This document shows, in pieces, positions 7,557 to 15,987 of a stretch of 24,173 nt of DNA. Location: the NCBI GenBank assembly GCA_020439605.1, contig JAGQSI010000005.1, positions 1-24,173 of the forward strand, in the 5' to 3' direction. Positions within the stretch are counted from its first letter, which is position 1. Each line of letters begins with the position of its first letter. A model generated the notes under the pieces. That model searched no databases. It was not told the origin of the DNA and worked only from the letters and a program-made list of their open reading frames with translations. The position numbers and the translations under genes were made by a program. The DNA comes from Acidimicrobiales bacterium (GTDB taxonomy: Bacteria > Actinomycetota > Acidimicrobiia > Acidimicrobiales > Iamiaceae).

Positions 7557-8369
7557 ATGCACACCCGCCTACTCATCGCTGGGAGCCTCGCTGTGGCGGC
7601 GCTCTTGAGCTTCGCCAGCCCCGCGAGCGCCGACGCAACCATTCGCGTCTCCCCTTCATCTGGACTCAACCCCAAGGGCGCATTCGTGTCCGTGACGGGT
7701 TCAGGGTTCCCAGCAAACACCCAGCTCTTCGTCATGCAATGCATCGCTAGCTCGGGCGAAGATCACACCTGTAACTCTGTGGGGCTGCGCAAGGTGACAA
7801 CCGACGCCAACGGCAATTTCTCAGCAAACGCAATGCGTGTAGTCGCCCGATTCGGGGCAATCGACTGCACACGGAGCGCCTGTGAGGTTAAGACCAGCGC
7901 TGTAAGTGGACACTCAGGGGATCGCTCACTCGACAAGTCAGCCCGGATCTCTTTCAGCGCCCCCACCGTTACGACCACTGCGCCGCCGCCAACCACGGCA
8001 CCTCCAGTCACTATTCCTCCAACCATCCCGCTACCCCAAACCACCACTACCGCTGCTACTAGGCCAACCACAACGGTTGCCAATTCCGCCACGACCACCA
8101 CTGTCTCCAAGAACCCAACAACGACTGTTGTTGGGTCAGGTTCCACAACCATCGCCCAAGACAGCGACCAGGCAGACAGCAACGACGCCGACAACAACAC
8201 CGACTCCCCCACCGAGTCCGACGCCACATCAACTGTGACAGACGATGACTCCGACAGCGGATCAAACACCACCACTGCACTTGCCGTGGGTGGCGTAGCA
8301 ATCGTAGGAATCGCCGGCACCGTGGGCCTGGTACTGGTGCGGCGCCGCAACGCTCAACAACAGGACTAG
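7557..8369 (+). CDS. Iron-regulated exported protein, one neocarzinostatin-like domain
   Basis: A 270-residue protein with a signal peptide (1-26, cleavage near ASA-D) and one Ig-like domain at about 28-134. The domain reads SPSSGLNPKGAFVSVTGSGF, then Cys62/Cys72 and Cys104/Cys109, which is the pattern of the neocarzinostatin/macromomycin fold. A long Thr/Pro/Ser and then Asp/Ser-rich linker (about 135-235) leads to a membrane anchor (about 241-261) and RRR tail. ATG 7557 is chosen because it gives the signal peptide and directly follows the iron box; the frame stays open much further upstream but that part overlaps the heme oxygenase gene on the other strand. The gene after it is 37 bp away and related. 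Likely role: surface-bound capture or relay of a ligand under low iron, by inference. Confidence 0.8.
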   Translation: MHTRLLIAGSLAVAALLSFASPASADATIRVSPSSGLNPKGAFVSVTGSGFPANTQLFVMQCIASSGEDHTCNSVGLRKVTTDANGNFSANAMRVVARFGAIDCTRSACEVKTSAVSGHSGDRSLDKSARISFSAPTVTTTAPPPTTAPPVTIPPTIPLPQTTTTAATRPTTTVANSATTTTVSKNPTTTVVGSGSTTIAQDSDQADSNDADNNTDSPTESDATSTVTDDDSDSGSNTTTALAVGGVAIVGIAGTVGLVLVRRRNAQQQD

Positions 8370-8406
8370 ATCTCCAACCCAACTTCCAACTGGAGGAAAC
8401 CCAAAA

Positions 8407-10320
8407 ATGTCATCGTTCAAGCGACGTGCTGCGCTCGGTGCAGCCGCTGCCGCCTTCTTGGGAGCAGCCCTAGCTGGGATCTCAGCACCTTCTGCCGGTG
8501 CTGCTAGCTCCACTGGCGTTCTGTCCCTCTCCAAGTCATCAGATCTTGTTGCAGCCGGCGACACCATCACCATCAACGGAAGCGGTTTCGATTCCTCCAG
8601 AGGGATCTACATCCAGTTCTGCAAGCAGCCCACCGCCGCTCCAGGAACCGCCGAAGGGCGTCCTGCACCAGCAGACTGCTCCGCTTCTCAAGCATGGGTA
8701 ACCAGCCCAGGGCCAGGGGTTCCGCCTACTGGCACTACACCGTGGAACGGGACCGGCACCTTCGTGTTGGACCTCACTGTCACTGCAGCGTTCAAAACCG
8801 TGGATTGCCAAGCAACGGGGACGGTGTGCGGCTTCGTTACACGCAATGATCACCGCGAGACCGGGGTCTATGACCAAGACACCTTCACCCCGGTCACCTT
8901 CGCAACAGGCGAGGTGGAGCCGCCAGTCGAGCCAGAACCCGGCTCGCCAACCATCACGGTCACCCCAACGTCCAACCTCGACGGTGCCGGAGACACCGTT
9001 ACGGTTGATGGCGCGAACATCCCTGAGGGCCAAGGCGTATATGTGCGCTTCTGCAAGGCACCCACTGGTGCAGCCGGAACTGCCGAAGGGCGCCCACCAG
9101 CAAGCAACTGCAACGGCGACGGCCTTTGGGTCACACCCAACCCACCTCCGGGCGCACCCCTTCCAACCATCGAGGACGGCGAGTTCTCGGTTGAGCTCGA
9201 CGTGATCGGCGCTTTCGCTGGTAGCTCCTGGATCGATTGCATGACGTCAGGAAGCTGCGGCGTGTCCGTACGTCGTGACCACAACGGAGGCAACGGCGAC
9301 TTCTCTCTCGATTCATTCAAGCCCGTGAGCTTCGATCCCAACAGCGAAGCTCCTGTGGACCCCGAAGAGCCCGAGGTTCCAGAACCAAACAGCGTCTCGC
9401 TTTCGGTCACGCCGTCATCGGGGCTCTCCGATGGACAGACTGTGTCCGTCTCAGGGTCTGGGTTTGTTGCAGGCCAGGGCGTCTACGTGATGTTGTGCGC
9501 AGCACCAACCGGCAACGTTGGCACGCCCGAGGGACGTACCGCCTCCTGCTATCCAGAACAAGATGGTGAGCACGTGGTTTGGCATACACCAGTGGCAGCC
9601 AATGGGTCCTTCAGCACTCCCCTAACCGTGACCGAGAACTTCACCGATGCTGGCGACAATGACGTTGACTGCACCGTCGAGAATGCTTGTGGAGTCTTTG
9701 TTCGTCGAGACCACAACGGTGGAGCTTCCGACTACACACAAGACGTCTTCGTACCGATCAGTTTCGGTGGTGGAGAACCTGTAACCCCCACCAAACCAGA
9801 GCTTGGCGCGGACAGGACAACCGAACTCAACCCTGACGGAGACACCATCACCGTCGATGGCGCGAACTTCCGCCCTGGGGACCCGGTCTTCGTAGCGTTG
9901 TGTGATTCAGATGTCCCGAACTTCGCCTCATGTGATTTCGACAACGTGGTCGAGGCAACACCAGAAGCTGTGGGCACCTCGCGAGCAGCGGGCGAACCCG
10001 GCGGATTCTCGGTGGAGCTCAAGGTTCGTGCCCAGTTCGAAGGCACCGACTGCCTAGAGACAGAAACCTGTGCCATCCAGACCTGGGCCGTTTCTGGATC
10101 AAATCCAGATGCCGAGGTCACCTTGCCGGTGAGCTTTGCTGATGACTCGACCCTAGAAACAACACCTCAGACAACTCCTCAAGACAATGAGAGCGTTGAC
10201 GAGGGCACGTTGGTGCGTACCGGTTCCAACTCATTCCCTCTGGCTTGGACAGGTGCAGGGCTTCTCGCAGTGGGCGCTGCACTGAGCGTTATCGCTCGAC
10301 GCCGTGGAGCCCACGTCTGA
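8407..10320 (+). CDS. Cell-surface protein with four neocarzinostatin-like repeats
   Basis: A 637-residue exported protein. A signal peptide (about 1-32) is followed by four Ig-like repeats at about 37-166, 181-309, 330-453 and 464-577, each with G-D/Q-T-x-x-x-G-S/A near the start and four Cys in two pairs (72/91 and 134/141 in repeat 1). Repeats 1-3 share G-x-YV/YI-x-x-C and a [T/A-P]EGR segment, and carry R-x-DH (149, 292, 436) before a DxFxPVSF-like strand; repeat 4 lacks the His. The tail has LVRTG (602-606), a hydrophobic helix and RRR, resembling a class E sortase signal. From memory, similar domains accompany HtaA-type heme proteins in other actinobacteria. GGAGGA lies 10 bases before the ATG. 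It is probably in one operon with the iron-box gene. Ligand unknown; heme is a hypothesis. Confidence 0.82.
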   Translation: MSSFKRRAALGAAAAAFLGAALAGISAPSAGAASSTGVLSLSKSSDLVAAGDTITINGSGFDSSRGIYIQFCKQPTAAPGTAEGRPAPADCSASQAWVTSPGPGVPPTGTTPWNGTGTFVLDLTVTAAFKTVDCQATGTVCGFVTRNDHRETGVYDQDTFTPVTFATGEVEPPVEPEPGSPTITVTPTSNLDGAGDTVTVDGANIPEGQGVYVRFCKAPTGAAGTAEGRPPASNCNGDGLWVTPNPPPGAPLPTIEDGEFSVELDVIGAFAGSSWIDCMTSGSCGVSVRRDHNGGNGDFSLDSFKPVSFDPNSEAPVDPEEPEVPEPNSVSLSVTPSSGLSDGQTVSVSGSGFVAGQGVYVMLCAAPTGNVGTPEGRTASCYPEQDGEHVVWHTPVAANGSFSTPLTVTENFTDAGDNDVDCTVENACGVFVRRDHNGGASDYTQDVFVPISFGGGEPVTPTKPELGADRTTELNPDGDTITVDGANFRPGDPVFVALCDSDVPNFASCDFDNVVEATPEAVGTSRAAGEPGGFSVELKVRAQFEGTDCLETETCAIQTWAVSGSNPDAEVTLPVSFADDSTLETTPQTTPQDNESVDEGTLVRTGSNSFPLAWTGAGLLAVGAALSVIARRRGAHV

Positions 10321-10333
10321 ACTGTTCAGTAAT

Positions 10334-10371
10334 ACTCCTCCGCCGTTGAGTTGGCTCAGCGGCGGGGGAGT
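10334..10371. terminator. Hairpin between convergent genes, overlapping tetR stop
   Basis: A 17-bp stem (actcctccgccgttgag pairing with ctcagcggcgggggagt, two G-U pairs) closes a TTGG loop. It begins 13 bases after the stop of the four-repeat surface protein and includes the last codons and stop of the TetR gene on the other strand. There is no T-run, so it would be an I-shaped terminator as often seen in actinobacteria, serving both convergent transcripts. Confidence 0.6.
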
Positions 10372-10985
10372 TGGCGGGCGTTGCCCTCGGCGTCGAAGCG
10401 CACACCCAAGGCACGCATGATGAAGTCCAAAGTGGCGGCAACGGACTCCGCGGTTGAGCGGCCTGGATCAGCGGCGGCTCCCCGGCTTACGCACGCGGTG
10501 ATCATCGAAGTGGATGCATCGATGTCGTCCACGATGAAGAACCTGGCTTCTCGGCCCACGCGCAGGATCTGATGAAGTCTCGACTCGAGCTCCGCAATGT
10601 GGCCGATGATCTCGGTAGCTGCCGCTTCGGGCAACAAGAGCCGCAAGGTCGGGCCCGGCGGCAGATGACTGTCTCTGAAGTATTCGACCTGAAGACGCAC
10701 AAAGGCTCGCAGCTGATCAACCGGGCTGTCTATGGCTCGAAGCTCGGCGTCAAGCGTGGCCAGGAACTCCTCGGTCTCCATGGCGGTGTAGGCAGCTAGT
10801 AGGGATTCCTTGTCCGCGAAATACCCGTACATCGCGGTTCGAGCAATGCCGGCGGCCTCAGCGATATCTGCGAGCGAAATGGCGTCGTACCCACGCTCAT
10901 ATAGAAGGTCCCTGAACGCGTGGAACAAGCGGCGGGTCTGTTCAGCACGATGCGCTGAGATCGAGCCTCCGCTCACGCGAGGCAT
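10356..10985 (-). CDS. TetR-family transcriptional regulator
   Basis: A 209-residue DNA-binding repressor. The N-terminal helix-turn-helix domain spans about 14-62, with DAISLADIAEAAGIARTAMYGYFADKE as the typical TetR recognition region. The rest is a helical ligand-binding domain of no recognised subtype. It begins one base after the stop of the DUF2470 gene (TGA-t-ATG), so both are one operon. In Lactococcus the TetR-type HrtR senses heme and controls hrtBA; the DUF2470 partner and the HrtBA-like genes divergent to this operon make a similar role plausible here. That link is inference. Confidence 0.88.
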   Translation of the reverse strand: MPRVSGGSISAHRAEQTRRLFHAFRDLLYERGYDAISLADIAEAAGIARTAMYGYFADKESLLAAYTAMETEEFLATLDAELRAIDSPVDQLRAFVRLQVEYFRDSHLPPGPTLRLLLPEAAATEIIGHIAELESRLHQILRVGREARFFIVDDIDASTSMITACVSRGAAADPGRSTAESVAATLDFIMRALGVRFDAEGNARQLPRR

Positions 10986-10986
10986 A

Positions 10987-11310
10987 TCAGTGCTCGCCCG
11001 CCTGTCTCGGCGTCACGCCAAGAGCTTCACATGCCTCGTGATACATCCGCACGATCTCCATCCGAATCCCGGGTCGGTCCACTATCGGCTCAGACCATGG
11101 GACCAACACCGAGCTTGGTTCGCCGTCCACTATCGCCTCGAACGAGGCCCCATCGGGAGAGATCGAGGTCATCTTGGCATCTGTTGCTGCCGGCAGACCT
11201 CCGAGAGAACGCACTATCAGGAGGTTGTCCTCTGGGTGATCTCCGTTCATGTGAGAGACCACAGCTGTTTCGATCTGCGGGGAGAACGGGTCAGGAGCAG
11301 TGTCGGCCAT
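10987..11310 (-). CDS. DUF2470 heme-utilisation protein
   Basis: A 107-residue protein matching the DUF2470 domain, found alone or at the C-terminus of HugZ-type heme-iron utilisation proteins. The hallmark is HMNGDHPEDNLLI (20-32), followed by an alpha/beta body with MTSISPDGASFEAIV. Family members bind or help degrade heme, or are attached to FMN-binding split barrels; this one has no split barrel. On the coding strand a TAGATT element lies 8 bases before ATG together with a GGAGGG, so the leader is very short. It is co-transcribed with the TetR gene and divergent from the GH5-hrtBA operon, with 59 bp between. Confidence 0.82.
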   Translation of the reverse strand: MADTAPDPFSPQIETAVVSHMNGDHPEDNLLIVRSLGGLPAATDAKMTSISPDGASFEAIVDGEPSSVLVPWSEPIVDRPGIRMEIVRMYHEACEALGVTPRQAGEH

Positions 11311-11369
11311 GGCCCTCCAATCTAGGCACCATCACGGCCATTTCGCCCCTTCGATGAGAAGATGCTGCG

Positions 11370-12515
11370 ATGTCATGGAGAACCGATGCCGCCCTGCAGT
11401 TCGCCCGACACGGACTCGATATGGCAAAAGGTGCCTATCCTGCGCGGTGGACTGCACCGGTTGTGTCCCAGGCACGCTGGAGCGCTCAACGAGCCCGCGA
11501 ATGGGAGGCCCACCACGGAGTGCTGGTTGGCTGCAACTTCACGCCCTCCACCGCCGGCAACCAGCTAGAAGTGTTCCAGGACAACACCTATGACCCAGAG
11601 ACCATCTCGCGAGAGCTCGGCTGGGCTGCAGAGCTCGGGATGAACAGCATTCGCTTGTTCACCCATCATCTATTGCACGAACTCCCCTACTTCCATGACC
11701 GCCTCGATGAGATACTGGCCATAGCCGACAGCCACGGCATTGGGGCAGTGTTGGTGCCCTTCGATGGATGTTGGCGAAACACGGCCAAGCTCGGACCTCA
11801 AGGAAACCCGGTACCGGGTTTACACAACTCGATGTGGCTGCAATCACCGGGCAAGGAGATCCTCTCCGATCCGCGCCGCTGGCACACACTGAGGCCCTAT
11901 CTCGATGCTCTGATGGAACGCTTCGGCGATGACCGTCGGATTCAGGTCTGGGATCTGTTCAATGAGCCAAACGGACCCGAGGCCGACATTCGAAGCGCAG
12001 CTGCCCAGAAGTATCGGCTCGGCACCCGCTTGCTCGACGTAGTGTTCGATTGGGCTCAGAAGTCAGATCCCTCTCAACCGCTCACCGCTGGGGTCTTCGT
12101 CGGTGCAAGTGGAGCAGCGGAGCGCGCTGACCCGATCAACCGCATAATGCTCGGGCGTTCAGACATCATCTCGTTTCACAGCTACAAGCCGCGCCATCGA
12201 CTCGTGGCAACCATCGACCACCTGAGCGCCTATCAACGCCCACTCGTTTGCACCGAGTGGATGGGCAGGCCCAATTCACCGGTAGATCTCATAGAGGTAT
12301 TCGCCGAGAAGAGGGTTGGCTGCCACATCTGGGGACTCGTTGATGGACGCACCCAGACCCGCTACCCGTGGAGTAGCAACTGGCGCAGGGCAACCCCTGA
12401 CACCCCTTGGTTCCACGAGTTACTACACCGGGACGGAAGCCCTTATGACCCCCGAGAGGTGGAAACCTTCATGAGAGGTGCCAGACTCGCCCGTAATGTT
12501 TCTCGCGACACGTGA
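11370..12515 (+). CDS. GH5-like glycoside hydrolase (TIM barrel)
   Basis: A 381-residue protein with cellulase-superfamily features: GVLVGCNFTPS at the first strand (about 50-60), LGMNSIRLFTHH (89-100), WDLFNEPNG with the acid/base Glu199, FHSYKP (269-274) and VCTEWMGRP with nucleophile Glu296. No signal peptide is visible, so it is probably cytoplasmic. It resembles proteins annotated as 1,4-beta-xylanase or GH5 in actinobacteria; the substrate cannot be predicted. Its end overlaps the HrtB-like permease gene, so the two are probably coupled. A functional link with heme export is not known. Confidence 0.8.
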   Translation: MSWRTDAALQFARHGLDMAKGAYPARWTAPVVSQARWSAQRAREWEAHHGVLVGCNFTPSTAGNQLEVFQDNTYDPETISRELGWAAELGMNSIRLFTHHLLHELPYFHDRLDEILAIADSHGIGAVLVPFDGCWRNTAKLGPQGNPVPGLHNSMWLQSPGKEILSDPRRWHTLRPYLDALMERFGDDRRIQVWDLFNEPNGPEADIRSAAAQKYRLGTRLLDVVFDWAQKSDPSQPLTAGVFVGASGAAERADPINRIMLGRSDIISFHSYKPRHRLVATIDHLSAYQRPLVCTEWMGRPNSPVDLIEVFAEKRVGCHIWGLVDGRTQTRYPWSSNWRRATPDTPWFHELLHRDGSPYDPREVETFMRGARLARNVSRDT

Positions 12516-13590
12516 ACTACGCCGCGGAGCAAAGCGCTACAGCCTGCTCTCCGTGGTCATCGCCCTAGTAGCAGTCCTATCAACCATTCTGTCGGGATTG
12601 GCCACGGGCCTCGTCACCGACGGGATCTCCGGACTTAGAGCTCTGCCGATTGACCACTTGGCCTTTGAGCCCGGGGCCGAGGCAACCTTCAGCCGCTCCA
12701 CAATCACGCCAGAGCAACTCGCCACGTTCCAAGCAGAAGACGCGATCGAAGCAACACCACTCGGTATGTCATTCGCCAATGCCCGGCCCGCTGCGGGCGG
12801 ACCCAACCTAGACATGGCCTTGTTCGGCATTGCTCCAGACAGCTTCTTGTTGCCCAACAAGGACGCCAGAAGCGCCATATCGGGAAAGCCCGGTCTGGTG
12901 CTCAGCCATGAGTTCGAAGAGCAGGGGGTGAACGTGGGAGACCTCTACAAGCTGGGAAGTTCAGATCTCGAACTTCCAGTAGTGGGCTTCACCTTCGGCG
13001 GCACCTACGGACACGCACCCATTGGTTTCACATCTCTTTCCACCTGGAGAGAACTCACCTTTGGAAATCCAGATGACAGCCGATCCTCCGCCATCGGCAT
13101 ACGGGTCCAGTCGGGAGCCAATGTTGATCTTGGCGCTCTGGACGAAACAGCCAACACCGACACGATCACCAAACAGGCTGCCTACGCCGGCTCGCCCGGC
13201 TTCACCGCAGAAACCACAACCATGAGTCTCATACGCAGTTTCCTACTGGTCATTTCGGCATTGGTGATCGGAGCATTCTTCACGGTTCTAACGGTCCAGC
13301 GCACAAGGCAGATCGGCCTGCTCAAGGCCATGGGTGCCTCCAACGGCTACATCGCCAGAGACGGAGTTGGTCAGATGGCAATCCTCGTGAGCGCTGCAAC
13401 CATTGCTGGAACGTTGGTGGGAGCAGGTCTGGTGGCTCTCGTCGGCCGAGGAGATGCACCCGTCGAGCTGTCGCCGAGTTCGATCATCACCTCTGGATTG
13501 TCGTTGATCGTGGCCGGCGTGATCGGCAGTTTGGTTGCCTTGAGACGAATAACGCAGGTCGAACCAGCCATCGCATTGGGGGCCGAATGA
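12496..13590 (+). CDS. hrtB: HrtB-like ABC permease (FtsX/MacB type)
   Basis: A 364-residue permease. It has one N-terminal membrane helix (about 16-42), a long outer domain (about 43-245) and three C-terminal helices beginning at SLIRSFLLVISALVIGAFF. The N-terminus MFLATRELRRGAKRYSLLSV and the segments LSGLATGLV, FSRSTI and DMALFGI closely resemble actinobacterial HrtB-type heme-exporter permeases as I remember them. I prefer ATG 12496 for that reason; an in-frame GTG at 12478 adds six residues. It overlaps the GH5-like gene by 20 bp and the ATPase gene by 4 bp. HrtBA pumps toxic heme out of the membrane or cell; a generic LolCDE/MacB-like exporter is the alternative. Confidence 0.75.
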   Translation: MFLATRELRRGAKRYSLLSVVIALVAVLSTILSGLATGLVTDGISGLRALPIDHLAFEPGAEATFSRSTITPEQLATFQAEDAIEATPLGMSFANARPAAGGPNLDMALFGIAPDSFLLPNKDARSAISGKPGLVLSHEFEEQGVNVGDLYKLGSSDLELPVVGFTFGGTYGHAPIGFTSLSTWRELTFGNPDDSRSSAIGIRVQSGANVDLGALDETANTDTITKQAAYAGSPGFTAETTTMSLIRSFLLVISALVIGAFFTVLTVQRTRQIGLLKAMGASNGYIARDGVGQMAILVSAATIAGTLVGAGLVALVGRGDAPVELSPSSIITSGLSLIVAGVIGSLVALRRITQVEPAIALGAE

Positions 13591-14291
13591 TGAGCACCTC
13601 GGTCCCACTTCAGCTGACGGACATAACCGTGGCATTCCAAGACGGACCGTCCACCAGAACCGTCCTGGATTCTCTTCAGCTGCAGGTGAACGCTGGAGAA
13701 CTCGTAGTTGTCTCAGGACCCTCGGGCTCGGGCAAGTCCACGTTGTTGACTGTCACCGGTCTACTCCGAAGCCCGGACTCTGGTGAGGTCACCGTGGCTG
13801 GCATCGAGACCTCAGCTCTCAAGGAACGCCAGCGCACCACGGTTCGCCGTGAACACATCGCCATCATCTATCAGTCGGCCAACCTGTTGCCGGCTCTCAC
13901 CGCTATAGAACAACTTGAACTAGTTGGCCATATTCGTTCAGAGAAGATGTCCGAGACCAAAAAGCGCGCAGCGGAGCTGTTGGGCCATCTAGATCTCGCA
14001 GATCGAGCCAACCAGCTCCCCAACCAGCTCTCAGGTGGAGAACGTCAACGAGTTGGGATTGCTCGGGCCTTGATGGCTCGGCCTTCAGTGCTGCTTGCCG
14101 ATGAACCCACGGCCTCGCTTGATCCAGAACGAGCAGCAATCGTTGCCAACCTCATAGCGGACGCCACCAAAGAACACGGCCTAGCAACAGTTGTGGTGGC
14201 CCACGATGATGCCCATACCAGAGCCGATCGTCGCCTGTTCCTAAAGTCGGGGGTCTTGCAAGCCGACCCCGATTGGCAACCATCTTCCTGA
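13587..14291 (+). CDS. hrtA: HrtA-like ABC ATPase (LolD/MacB type)
   Basis: A 234-residue ATPase with Walker A GPSGSGKST (44-52), Q-loop YQSANLLPALTAIEQL (95-110), signature LSGGE (148-152), Walker B LLADEPTASLD and switch His 206 or so in VVAHDD. The YQ-x-x-NLL-x-x-LT segment is typical for the MacB/LolD/HrtA subfamily. The ATG overlaps the stop of the permease gene (ATGA). Together they form a complete exporter; the heme assignment depends on the permease and on neighbouring heme genes. Confidence 0.8.
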   Translation: MMSTSVPLQLTDITVAFQDGPSTRTVLDSLQLQVNAGELVVVSGPSGSGKSTLLTVTGLLRSPDSGEVTVAGIETSALKERQRTTVRREHIAIIYQSANLLPALTAIEQLELVGHIRSEKMSETKKRAAELLGHLDLADRANQLPNQLSGGERQRVGIARALMARPSVLLADEPTASLDPERAAIVANLIADATKEHGLATVVVAHDDAHTRADRRLFLKSGVLQADPDWQPSS

Positions 14292-14301
14292 GGATCTCCA
14301 C

Positions 14302-15816
14302 ATGCCCAAGAGCCGTCATTTGTTAGCTGCCCTACTCACCAGCACTCTGGTTGTAGCGATGGCGGCTTGTTCATCGAGCGACACAACAGCCGAGAAGCCA
14401 TTGAGTTCTACGACTAGCACCACTACCACTCAGCCAAAGAGGGCCGAGGGGCCAGCGGCAGTGGTGGACAAGGAACTCACCGCCGGCAGTTCTTTCATCG
14501 GCAGCTCTCGAAGCACCGATCTTGAAGCCGAAGGCTACGAGCAGTTGGAGTTCCAGGTGTCAGGATCTGCCAACGCCTACGAGGGAACCCAGCCAGAAGA
14601 CGGACAATGGGATCTCAAAACCACCGGCACCGAAGGCGAGTTCGTCACTCGGATAATGGTGCGCAGACCTTCCGACACCACCAAGGCCAACGGGGTGGTG
14701 TTGGTCGAATGGCTGAACGTCTCAGGTGGCATTGATGCCGATCCGGACTTTGCCTTCATGTCCAAGGAAATTCTTCGCTCCGGAACCACCTGGGTGGGCG
14801 TCTCGGCGCAACACATCGGGGTCGAGGGTGGGCCCACCGCCATTTCTCTCAGCGGCGATAACCCGATGCTGTCTGGGATTCAGGGCAAAGGGCTCAAGAA
14901 CATCAGCCCTGAGCGTTATGGGGATTTGAGCCACCCCGGAGACCAGTACTCCTATGACATCTATACCCAGATCGCTCGCCTTGTGCGCTCTGGAGATTCA
15001 GCGGTTCTCGCCGAGATCAAGCCATCAGCGGTCATTGCGGTTGGCGAATCGCAGTCAGGTTTCGCGCTTACCACCTACGCCAACGGGATCCAGCCTCTGA
15101 CACAAGCGTTCGACGGATTCTTCATCCATAGTCGAGGTGGCGCATCGCTTCCATTGTCGGTCGATGGGCCCAGCATCGATATCACCTCAGCAATTTCTGG
15201 GGATCCGGTCAGAATCCGCACCGACCTAGACGTCCCTGTACTCATGTTCCAGACCGAATCAGATGTAGTCGGGCTGTTGAACTTCCTTCCAGCTCGCCAA
15301 CCCGACACTGATCTGATCCGCACCTGGGAAGTTGCCGGCACATCTCACGCCGATAAGTTCCTGCTCGGGCCAGTTGGCGAGTTGGCAGGCTGCGAGCCAC
15401 CGGTCAACGACGGACCACAACGCTTCGTGGTGCTGGCCGCTCTTCGGTCTCTTCTCGACTGGGTGGACAGCGGCGAGGCCCCTTCATCGACCGAACCACT
15501 TGAGGTTGACGATGCAGGAAAGTACGTCCGGGATGACTTTGGCATCGTCAAGGGCGGTATCCGTACTCCGCTCGTTGACACTCCGGTGGACATGCTGAGC
15601 GGAGAACCAGGTGGGAGTCCATCTCCTATCTGCTTCTTGACCGGCCAGACTGTGCCCCTGACGCCAGAGCAACTAAGCGAACTCTACGAGTCCGAAGATG
15701 ACTACTTGAGCCAGTTCGAGGCGGCCACAGATGCTGCAATCAGTTCAGGATCTGTGCTGAGCGATGAGCGCGCCGATCTGCTCGCCAGCGCCCAACCAGA
15801 GCGAATCGCTAGCTAA
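14302..15816 (+). CDS. Lipoprotein with alpha/beta-hydrolase domain
   Basis: A 504-residue exported protein. The lipobox VAMAAC puts the acylated Cys at 23, followed by a Ser/Thr-rich linker (24-46). The body matches the 'alpha/beta hydrolase domain' family (Abhydrolase_10 type): VVLVEWLNVSGG (132-143), nucleophile elbow GESQS with Ser250, and catalytic His349 in GTSHAD. An acid residue such as Asp321 could complete the triad. The substrate is unknown; family members are esterase-like. It starts 10 bp after the HrtA-like gene with GAGG ahead, so it may be the last gene of that operon, but a link to heme is unproven. Confidence 0.78.
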   Translation: MPKSRHLLAALLTSTLVVAMAACSSSDTTAEKPLSSTTSTTTTQPKRAEGPAAVVDKELTAGSSFIGSSRSTDLEAEGYEQLEFQVSGSANAYEGTQPEDGQWDLKTTGTEGEFVTRIMVRRPSDTTKANGVVLVEWLNVSGGIDADPDFAFMSKEILRSGTTWVGVSAQHIGVEGGPTAISLSGDNPMLSGIQGKGLKNISPERYGDLSHPGDQYSYDIYTQIARLVRSGDSAVLAEIKPSAVIAVGESQSGFALTTYANGIQPLTQAFDGFFIHSRGGASLPLSVDGPSIDITSAISGDPVRIRTDLDVPVLMFQTESDVVGLLNFLPARQPDTDLIRTWEVAGTSHADKFLLGPVGELAGCEPPVNDGPQRFVVLAALRSLLDWVDSGEAPSSTEPLEVDDAGKYVRDDFGIVKGGIRTPLVDTPVDMLSGEPGGSPSPICFLTGQTVPLTPEQLSELYESEDDYLSQFEAATDAAISSGSVLSDERADLLASAQPERIAS

Positions 15817-15957
15817 CCCACCAACTTTGCCCATCTAACTATTCAGCGCTCCGCCAGCACGGGTAGGGCTCGCAGCAATCTTCCACGCGCACACTCACCA
15901 CCCGTCTGATTCCCGTGCCATAAATGTTCCAAGCAACCAACGACGCCCTAGGTGCAA

Positions 15958-15970
15958 TGTTGGTACAACA
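15958..15970. promoter_or_regulatory. Inverted repeat, candidate TacAT operator
   Basis: The sequence tgttggtacaaca has perfect 5-bp arms around GTA and lies 17 bases before the antitoxin ATG. A TACACT element (15975-15980) ends 7 bases before that ATG, suggesting a leaderless promoter next to the repeat. Antitoxins of this family repress their own promoter by binding palindromes, so this is a good candidate site. Confidence 0.5.
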
Positions 15971-15987
15971 CGCGTACACTCGTAGGC

